Assembly: GCA_017311315.1 (NCBI GenBank)
Contig: CM029671.1
Span: 23,496,565-23,560,564, forward strand
Direction of reading: 5' to 3'
From: Dendrocalamus latiflorus
Taxonomy: Eukaryota; Streptophyta; Magnoliopsida; Poales; Poaceae
DNA: 64,000 bases
Under the pieces are notes generated by a model. That model was not told the DNA's origin, ran no database searches, and saw nothing but the letters and a program-made list of their open reading frames with translations. This document shows, in pieces, positions 56,024 through 64,000 of the stretch (the stretch's first letter is position 1; the number at the start of each line of letters is the position of its first letter). Made by a program: the position numbers and the translations under genes.

Positions 56024-57385
56024 ATGATGCAGTTCACGCACACTGCGCCAACTCCACCGCCTCTCCACCCGAATGAACATGGAATAGGGTTAGGGTTTTT
56101 CCTTGACGTCGGCGCGCCGAGGGCACGGCTTTGGCCGGGGAGCTTCCCGACGCCGTCGTCCAAGATCTCGCTCGGCAACCTCAACAGCACGAGCGGCATG
56201 GAGCAGCTGCTGGTGCACTGCGCCAACGCCATCGAGGCCAACGACGCCACGCTGACGCAGCAGATCCTGTGGGTGCTCAACAACATCGCGCTGGCGGACG
56301 GGGATTCGAACCAGAGGCTCACGGCGGCGTTCCTCTGCGCGCTCGTCGCGCGCGCGTCCAGGACGGGCGCGTGCAGGGCTGTGACCGCGGCCGTCGCGGC
56401 CGCGGTCGAGTCGGCGGCGCTCCATGTGCACCGCTTCACGGCCGTCGAGCTCGCCAGCTTCGTCGACCTCACGCCGTGGCACCGGTTCGGTTACACGGCG
56501 GCCAACGCCGCAATCCTCGACGCCGTGGAGGGCTTCCCCGTCGTGCACATCGTCGACCTCAGCACGACGCACTGCATGCAGATCCCGACGCTCATCGACA
56601 TGCTCGCGAGCCGCGTAGAGGGGCCTCCGATCCTCCGGCTCACCGTCGCCGACGTCGGGCCCAGCGCGCCGCCGCCTGCTCTCGACATGTCCTACGAGGA
56701 GCTCGGCGCGAAGCTTGTCAACTTCGCGCGATCCCGCAACATGGCAATGGACTTCCGGGTGGTGCCTACCTCGCCGGCCGACGCATTCACGTCCCTAGTC
56801 GACCAGCTCCGGATGCAGCAGTTGGTTTCGGACGGCAGCGAGGCGCTCTTCGTGAACTGCCACATGCTGCTGCACACCGTCCCGGACGAGACAGCCGGAT
56901 CGGTGAGCCTGACGCAGCCGGTCTCGCTCCGAACCATGCTCCTCAAGTCCCTCCGAACCCTCGACCCCAGCCTGGTCGTGGTGGTGGAAGAGGACGCTGA
57001 CTTTACGGCCAGTGACGTGGTAAGGAGGCTGCGCGCGGCGTTCAACTTCCTGTGGATCCCGTACGACGCCGTGGACACGTTCCTGCCAAAGGGCAGCGAG
57101 CAGCGGCGGTGGTACGAGGCGGAGGTGGGGTGGAAGGTGGAGAACGTGCTGGCGCAGGAGGGGGTGGACCGGGTGGAGCGGCAGGAGGACAGGGCGAGGT
57201 GGGGGCAAAGGATGCGCAGCGCGGGGTTCCGGGCGGTGGCGTTTGGTGAGGAGGCGGCCGGGGAGGTGAAGGCGATGCTGAACGAGCACGCGGCGGGATG
57301 GGGGATGAAGCGGGAGGACGAAGACCTCACGCTCACATGGAAGGGGCACAACGTCGTGTTCGCGTCGGCGTGGGCGCCGTCGTGA
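56024..57385 (+). CDS. GRAS transcription regulator, SCARECROW-LIKE 32 type
   Basis: An intronless 453-aa nuclear protein. After a short variable N-terminus (MMQFTHTAPTPPP) the GRAS domain fills the rest. It has LHR I from MEQLLVHCANAIEANDATLT (59-78), PWHRFGYTAANAAILDAVEG (151-170), the VHIID-type motif VHIVDLS (174-180), CMQIPTLIDMLASR, the PFYRE region (SYEELGAKLVNFA, about 223-235) and the SAW region (RRWYEAEVGWKVENV, about 361-375, ending GWGMKRED, LTLTWKGH, VVFASAW). Near-identity of these words to Arabidopsis SCL32 supports orthology. GRAS proteins act as transcriptional co-regulators; the job of this subgroup is poorly known. ATG 56024 begins the family-typical MMQFT; the in-frame ATG at 56009 would add only MSRPY. 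Confidence 0.94.
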   Translation: MMQFTHTAPTPPPLHPNEHGIGLGFFLDVGAPRARLWPGSFPTPSSKISLGNLNSTSGMEQLLVHCANAIEANDATLTQQILWVLNNIALADGDSNQRLTAAFLCALVARASRTGACRAVTAAVAAAVESAALHVHRFTAVELASFVDLTPWHRFGYTAANAAILDAVEGFPVVHIVDLSTTHCMQIPTLIDMLASRVEGPPILRLTVADVGPSAPPPALDMSYEELGAKLVNFARSRNMAMDFRVVPTSPADAFTSLVDQLRMQQLVSDGSEALFVNCHMLLHTVPDETAGSVSLTQPVSLRTMLLKSLRTLDPSLVVVVEEDADFTASDVVRRLRAAFNFLWIPYDAVDTFLPKGSEQRRWYEAEVGWKVENVLAQEGVDRVERQEDRARWGQRMRSAGFRAVAFGEEAAGEVKAMLNEHAAGWGMKREDEDLTLTWKGHNVVFASAWAPS

Positions 57386-58676
57386 GTCGTGCGACGCGCG
57401 AATGGCATACGGGTCGTTACATTAAGGTGAGTGGGTGTGTGGGTGTATGCCTGTTTGCATGGATGTGGGATTTAGGGTTTGTTTGTGTATGTTCATGATA
57501 TGAAAGATGATCTTGCTAAATTGGGTTTAATTACTATCTGAATCATTACTTAGTTGATTGATCAGTTCGGTCATTGTAATGAGAATCTCTCTCACTTTCT
57601 GTCTGTCTCTCTCTCTCTCTCTCTCGTGCCCTAGAAGAAGTGAAGGAAGAAAAACATGCAATCATACTCTAAAAAAATTGGAGAAAAACCATTCTAGAAA
57701 AATGAAGGTGAAATAATTCAGATTGTAAGTGTACTTGGAAGGTACGCTTTGGATAAATCTACAACTCTGTGTTTTTTTTTTCAAACGATAACTAACAAAA
57801 CCCCTAGTGCAATGCTCAAAAAGTTTGCTAAGCTCTCGCTGTTGAAGGATTTTGGACGCGTAATGTTGTTGCAAGAGGTGCTTCTATACTCTTTCAAAAA
57901 CAAGAAAAACAACAACTGCAGTGATACCTTACAAAATACTAAGTAGAACAGCCAATGAACTATGTACAATCTATGCTCTCATAGTTGGAGATATCACATA
58001 ATGACTTCCCGGGCATGCATATCTCAGAGGTAGACAAAGAACACTTAAGTGCACTGAGTTTCATTTCTCAATTTTAGTTTTGACGAAACTGCCTGTGTAT
58101 ATGAACCATCTATACCCTGGCTTTGAACACCATACATTGCAAAGCAGATATCGAGTGTGTCATACGGATGCGATTGTGTCACCAAAAATGGCACGCGATG
58201 TTGAGCGTGTCCAATGTTCATTCCATTTCTCAATACAGATCCTTTACCTGTAACTTATCGGTAATAATGCATTGGAGGTCCTCTTGTTCAGGTAACAATG
58301 ACCGGCTTGCATGCGTGTAAATGATGATCGGTGAACCGGAGATTGGCTTGCTACTATAACTCTTATTATGTACATTTCAATGTGAATCCTGCGTAATACA
58401 TAGTGTGTTGAACAAATTATGTCTTATAGTCGACAATTGCACTAGGGAAATCTACAGTTTCTCGTGGTGTAAGTACCGGTTAGAGCGATATATATGCACT
58501 GGTGATAGGGCTTGTACTTTGTATTTGGCTATTTGCCATGTTAATGCAATGTAAGCAAGGGTTGATTTAGGGAAGGAACGGGTAGTGTGCAGCTGCCCGC
58601 CGCTCAGGCTTGGCTGTAGGAGTTTTTCTTATAAGTTTTCTGGGCTATCAGAGCTGCAAAAAGGGCGAACAGTGTA

Positions 58677-58927
58677 CTCCTTTTGATTTTAAATATAAGT
58701 TGTTTTAGGCATTGACATGGTCTTCAAGGTAATACTTTGACAATCAATTTCTATAAAAATGTGTTGCTTCAAATAAAAATATACATTATAAAAGTATATT
58801 TCATGATGAATTTAGTAATACCAATTTCACATTGTTAATCTTGGTAATTCTTTACATTGATGGTCAAAACTAAAAAAGTTTGGCTGGCAAATATTCTAAA
58901 ACCAATTATATTTAGAATTGGAGATAG
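58677..58927. mobile_element. Stowaway-like MITE
   Basis: Flanked by TA (58675-58676 and 58928-58929). The ends ctccttttgattttaaata and tatatttagaattggag are imperfect inverted repeats; the interior is AT-rich. Confidence 0.65.
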
Positions 58928-60105
58928 TAAGTCTTTTGAGCAACAAATACCAAAATAGGCTGTTGTTTGTGCATATCATGATAGGCAGCTTCGCATGTGT
59001 ATGCAACATATTGACTTCGGGTTCGTTTCTATTGGTTTTTGGCTTTACCCTATTGATAGTAGCAGTTTGTAGAGAGAGTCCCGCGTGTGATTTTTGCCAA
59101 TATAAATGAAGTTACTACAGTGTGTACCACAATCGATTAGTAGCCACATCTTAAAAAGACACTCCATTTGTAAGCTATGTACTATAGAAAAACAGTTTTT
59201 AGAATCCAATATGAATACAAAAGAAGTCGCGCTATCTTTGGATCAAACCTGTGCTCACCACTGTATGCATGGTAGAAACTAGTGATTAGCTATGGTTGGG
59301 CAAACACACAAGACTTGGGAAAACAATGGATAGATAAGATAAATGGAAGTCACCGAAAACACCAGGTAAACAGTAAGTGATCAAATGGAAGTCACCAAAA
59401 ACACCAGAAAGTCTATTTCGACTCTGCAGAAAGCTGGCATAACCCCCCACAAACTCCGAGTCCTCAACAAATCGAGCCACGTTGAGATCAAATGATGAAA
59501 ACCGGTGGCCGGCGGCCAACGGCCGGTGCGTTGCGTGAACCACAGCAGGCAGGCGGCAGTGCGGCGCCCTACAGCGGGCGCACGCAACCACGCGCCAATT
59601 CGCGGTTTCGCACGTACTCTCTGGCCGTGGGCTGCCGGCCTACTGGGGCTGGATCTGGATCAGGCCGAGCCAGGCCGCTAGGGGCCCAGAAGCCCAAGCG
59701 CTCCTGACGCTGACTGGCATGTCACCCGTGAGCGACCGACACGGTGCGCTGCGCCGTGGGAGGGAGGAGGAGGGATCAGTGCCGCGAGTAAAACGATGGG
59801 CCGACCTGGGTTGCCGCCTGGATGGCCGAGACGCTGGAGGAGGCCGAGCCGTGCGCCTGGGAGCCAGCCAGCCAGGATCCGTGTCAGCCACGCCCAACCT
59901 GCTAGGCCGCGGATGATGATGCCTCCTGCCGTCCTGCGTCGTGGTACGTACGCGGCCTACTGGGATTGGTTCCTTCGGCCGACTTTCTTCTACGTTTTCG
60001 TATGGGCTGCAGCAATGTTGTCCAATATTTAGGCCAGAGGCCCCATGGCCCCAAATCCTGGCTTTTTTCTGGCGGTACATTGATTGCCATAATACCGGGT
60101 TTTGG

Positions 60106-60478
60106 GCCGTTCGTATTGGTTTTATCTTTTGCATTCTACTTACAGAAGCTAAAGTCAATATAAACGTCTCAATTTCTATAAGTCACTTTTATCAACCATT
60201 ACTACCAGACACTTTTACATTTTTCGCGTATTGTAACGCATTATGTAGTTTATTATGCCAAACTTCCATAAGATGTATGTCGGTCCGAATGTTGTAGTAC
60301 TTTGTGTTGCACCGTCGTTTGATCTCTTCTTTTACATAATGCACTCAGCAAAAGTCATAAGTCAATATGAACACCCTAGCTTCTATCGACTGTTTCTATT
60401 AGCACTACTATTCATCTGTCACAACTATTTATCAGCTAAACCTAAAAACCATTAGCAAAAGATAACATGAACAAGCCC
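60106..60478. mobile_element. hAT-like MITE candidate
   Basis: The left end gggccgttcgtatt with ttatcttttgca, and the right end aaaagataacatgaacaagccc read in reverse, are imperfect inverted repeats over about 25 bp. No convincing target duplication is visible. Confidence 0.45.
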
Positions 60479-61119
60479 TTACAGTGTCAAAAGTTTGATC
60501 TCCTGCCACTAAAATACTCCCTTTATTAAACATGGGGGATTGTCGGCCTCCCCCCGTGCCACGTCACTGGATTTGTGAAAAAAGTCCTCCGCTTTTGCAT
60601 AATTACGAAGAGGTCCTTATTGTTTATGTCACTCCCACATTCGCCCTTGCTATTTTGCAGAAAAATCCCCCTTTACATAGCTGCTGCGTCAGCTGTCCGA
60701 TCGGGTGCACCGCGCGATGCTGGACCTTCGAGCCAGCTCTGCGTGTTCTCTCAAATCTTCGTGCCAACGCCCCTGTTTACATGTCTTCCTTGCGCTCTTC
60801 CTTACACTGTCTTGCTGGCTTCCAGAGGAATCCGTTTGCCGCATCATTGGCTGCGTTCGATTGCTCAGCTCAATTCTTAGTGTGTGTTTGGCTTCAGTCA
60901 CCGGATTGGGTTTCCTGGCTACGTCTATATAGGGTTCCATTATCTTGGTCGTGGTTTCACTTCATGCAGGTTAAGTTGTTTCCTTCTATTCTCCATGCGT
61001 TCATCTAGCACGCTTCTCTTGCGTGCCCCAATCTATTGTTGGTCTCTTTCGTGTGAGGTACTGTTTTCGATTTTTCCTGAGGTGCTATCCACATCGAGGT
61101 TTCGTGGCCTTCTTTGTTG

Positions 61120-63720
61120 TGATTAGACCATTACATTAATGCTATTCATCCCTCTATGGTTCTGTAAGAGATGTTAGACGACCATATTAATGTTATTCTT
61201 CCCTATATGGTCCTGTAAGAGATGTTGGTTTGGACATGGTTGCTTTATGTATATAGAGACCATGGGGCCTCGATGACTACTTCGACCATGTCGCTTCAAC
61301 CACAACGCTTCGACCACGTCTTTGGCCACGAGGCTTCAATCACGTCTTCGACTATGGCACTTCAACCATGGCTCTTCTATGGTTCTGTAAGATGTTAGAC
61401 TACCATATTAATGTTATTCTTTCCTCTATGGTTAGTTGCAGATGTTGGTTTGGCTATGGTTCCTTATGTATATAGAGACCATCGGTTATATGGCCCCAAT
61501 GACTACTTCGACCACAACGCTTCGACCAGCATGCTTCGACCACGTCTTCAACCATGGTGCTTTGACCACATCTTGGACTACGACGCTTCGACCACGGTTT
61601 TGACCACATCACTTTAACTACACATAATTCCCTTGGTGACCAGCCTCAATGATTGCTTTGGCCACGTCGCTTCGACCACGGAACTTCAATCACTTATTCG
61701 TCCACTGTGCTTTGATTACGGCTTTGATCACGATAGGGGGTAGGGGTAAACGGAGATGTAAATGGAATCAGGCGAAATGGTATTTTGCCTAAGGTCAGAT
61801 AGGCAACATTCTTTTTTGTGCTTTGTACTATCAACGGGATTTAGACCTGTAACACCTTTTTCGCATGCTCCCGTGACAACTTTTTGTGTGCTATTATTTA
61901 GTCTCAACGGGGGCCTTCTTTCTGGACTTCTTTTTGGACTCGATTCGAGTACTATGTTAGTCTTGCTGTGATTAGACTATCATATTAATGCTATTCTTTC
62001 CTTTATGGTTCTGTAAGAAATGTTGGTTTGGCCATGGTTTCTTATGTATATAGAGATCTTTAGTTTATATGGCCCCGATGATTACTTCAATCACGACGCT
62101 TTGACCACATCTTCAACTACGACGCTCTGACCACAGCTTCGACCACAATGCTCCGACTACGCAGAATGCCCTTGGTTACCGGCCCCGATGACATTTTGAC
62201 CACGTTGGTTCAACCAGGATTTTTTGTCCAGGATATTTTGACCATGACATTTCGACCCGGATATTTCGACCATGACATTTCGACCCAGATATTTCGCCCA
62301 CGTTTTTCGACCATGACATTTTGACCCAGATATTTTGACCACGTCTTTCGACAAGGACATTTTGACCCGGATATTTCGACCATGTCTTTCGACCAGGATA
62401 TTTCGATCACGTCTTTCAACCATGACATTTCGACCACGTGTTTCCGACCATGAGTTTCAATCATGACATTTCGACCACATTTTTCGACGATAACAGTTTG
62501 ACCCAGATATTTCGACCACATTTTTCGACCCGAATATTTCGCCCGCATCTTTCAACCAAGACATTTCGATCACGTCTTTCGACTATGACATTTCTACCAT
62601 GTGTTTCCGACCACGAGTTTCGATGATAATATTTCGACCACGATTTTTGACTATGATATTTCGACCACATGTTTTTAACCATGAATTTCGACCACGTGTT
62701 TTCGACAACTGTTTTCGACCATGACATATCCACCACATTGGTTCGATCACGCTATTTCAACCATGATATTTCGATCAGGATATTTCGATCATGATATGTC
62801 GACCACATGTTTTTGACTAGCTTTTTCGACCACGATATTTCGACCACGATTATCAACCAGGACATTCGACCATGTGGGTTCGATCACGATCTTTCGACCA
62901 CATTTGTTCGACCATGATATTTCAACCACGTTGATCGATCAGGATATTTCGACCATCATAGTTCGAGCACATTTTTCGACCATGAGATTCTGATCAGGAT
63001 ATGTCGACCACGTTGGTTGAACTATCACATTTCAACTATGCTATTTGGACCATGATATTTTGACCATAATTTCAGACCATGATATTTCGTCCATAGTTTT
63101 CGACTGTGGTTTTTAATCATGATATTTTGACCATATTTTTTCAACCATGATATCTCGACTACATTTTATGACCATGGTATTTCGACCACGTTTTCTTACT
63201 AGGATGTTTCGACCATGTTTTCCGACCATCTACTTCAATCAAGACATTTCGACCACGTTTTTCGACCGTTACATTTTGACTATGTTTTTCGACCATGATA
63301 TCTCGACCACATTTTCTGACAATGACATTTCGACCACGTTGGTTCAACCAGCATAGTTCGATCATGTATGTTCAATTATGATATTTCGACCACCATGATT
63401 GACCATGATATTTCGACCACGCTGGTTCGTCCATGATGTTTCGATCACGCCCGTTTGACCACGTCTATTCAATCATGATATTTTGACCACGTTTTTCGAT
63501 CACGACATTTTGACCACATTTTTTCGAGCACGACATTTTGACTACGTTTTTTGACTATGATATTTCAATCATGATATCTCGACCACGTCCGTTTGACTAT
63601 AATATTTTGACCATAATGTGACGAACGCGTTGGTTCGACCATGATATTTCGACTACGTCGGTTTAACCATACTATTTCAACCACGTTTTTCGACTATGAT
63701 ATTTTGATATGTGTGATCGA
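61120..63720 (+). repeat. 2.6-kb CGACCA minisatellite with higher-order modules
   Basis: The core unit is 13-15 bp, close to ATGATATTTCGACC or ACGTTTTTCGACC, repeated with many point changes from about 62190 to 63720. Before it, a module of about 110 bp (tctgtaag, gatgttggtttgg, ttatgtatatagagacc) occurs three times (about 61148, 61379 and 61968). Each is followed by runs of cttcgaccacg. A shorter module (cccttggt.accrgcc.c.atga) occurs at about 61630 and 62168. Minus-strand frames show periodic VE.RGRN translations that follow from the repeat. Confidence 0.85.
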
Positions 63721-64000
63721 AGGGTGTCGAACGAGAAAGCTTAAAAAGTGGGGTTATGTGTGATGCTTGACTAAAAGTCTGTGGTTTTGTGAAAAATATC
63801 TTAAAATATGGTGTTTTCGATTACAAATTTACTGAAGCATGGTGTTTTACGAAATTTACTTATTTTTTCTTTAGTCCATATGGTAGCAGCTAACGCGACA
63901 TGGCGTCGCGTTTTCGCATCAGCCGCATCAGCGTTCTGAACTTCAGAGGACTCGCTCACGGATTCACAATGTGGCCTCTCGTGCTCGTTGATCCGGCCCC
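63721..64000. other. Right edge, nothing recognised
   Basis: Non-coding DNA after the minisatellite, with a small cgcgacatggcgtcgcg hairpin at about 63895-63911. Confidence 0.4.

Larger units (their letters stand above)
57386..61120. other. Intergenic, MITEs, no gene recognised
   Basis: This holds a (CT)n run (57605-57625), a Stowaway-like MITE (58677-58927) and an inverted-ended element (60106-60478). Frames at 59640-60158 (minus) and 60532-61008 (plus) lack domains. Confidence 0.45.

Noticed and set aside
59640..60158. 172-codon minus-strand frame
   Set aside because: No domain; it runs through a GC-rich patch into a MITE-like region.
62157..62736. Overlapping minus-strand frames with periodic VERRGRN-like text
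   Set aside because: They are translations of the minisatellite, with no conserved register or start signal.
61120..63720. CRISPR-like array
   Set aside because: Units are degenerate, spacers are not unique sequences of fixed length, and the genome is a plant's.

Overview
This window looks like nuclear DNA of a grass (Poaceae). The genes have GC-rich first exons, AT-rich introns and typical plant GT-AG splice sites. The intergenic DNA is full of Ty1-copia elements, MITEs and minisatellites. The species cannot be named from the sequence alone.

Four host genes can be supported, all on the + strand. (1) A nine-exon BUB3 gene (4081-13691) encodes a WD40 spindle-checkpoint protein of 358 aa. Its coding sequence is complete, although a 5.2-kb Ty1-copia element sits in intron 3. 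One intron uses a GC donor. (2) A two-finger C2H2 zinc-finger repressor of the ZAT/ZPT2 type (19401-20057) carries an L-box and an EAR motif. (3) A class II LOB-domain protein has two exons (36871-37618). (4) An intronless GRAS regulator of the SCL32 type spans 56024-57385. These genes do not form a pathway; three are transcription regulators and one acts in mitosis. TATA boxes are visible upstream of each.

Mobile DNA dominates the rest. Copia-1 (5198-10435, +) has 129-bp LTRs, a 5-bp TSD and a single internal stop. Copia-2 (25629-32325, -) has 443-bp LTRs differing at one base, PBS, PPT, TSD and one uninterrupted 1369-codon gag-pol frame, so it is very young. Copia-3 (51973-53186) is a deletion-scarred remnant that still has a 5-bp TSD. 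A 0.7-kb DNA transposon (24619-25317) has 15-bp inverted termini, an 8-bp TSD and an alternating inverted array of a 9-bp GC-rich word. At least six copies of one AT-rich MITE-like family are scattered in both orientations, along with Stowaway-like and Tourist-like MITEs and a foldback element. A decayed exon of the queuosine salvage glycosylase family (DUF2419) lies at 23740-23983.

The right part holds unusual tandem DNA. An 18-unit, 27-bp minisatellite (40600-41085) keeps perfect nine-codon register. A short CGTGGTCGA array lies at 41.4-41.6 kb. A 2.6-kb degenerate 13-15-bp CGACCA minisatellite with higher-order modules spans 61.1-63.7 kb, and its motif is the reverse complement of the 41.5-kb array. 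Two imperfect miR399-related words lie in tandem at 46.28-46.46 kb. Long stretches between these features show no gene I can recognise.
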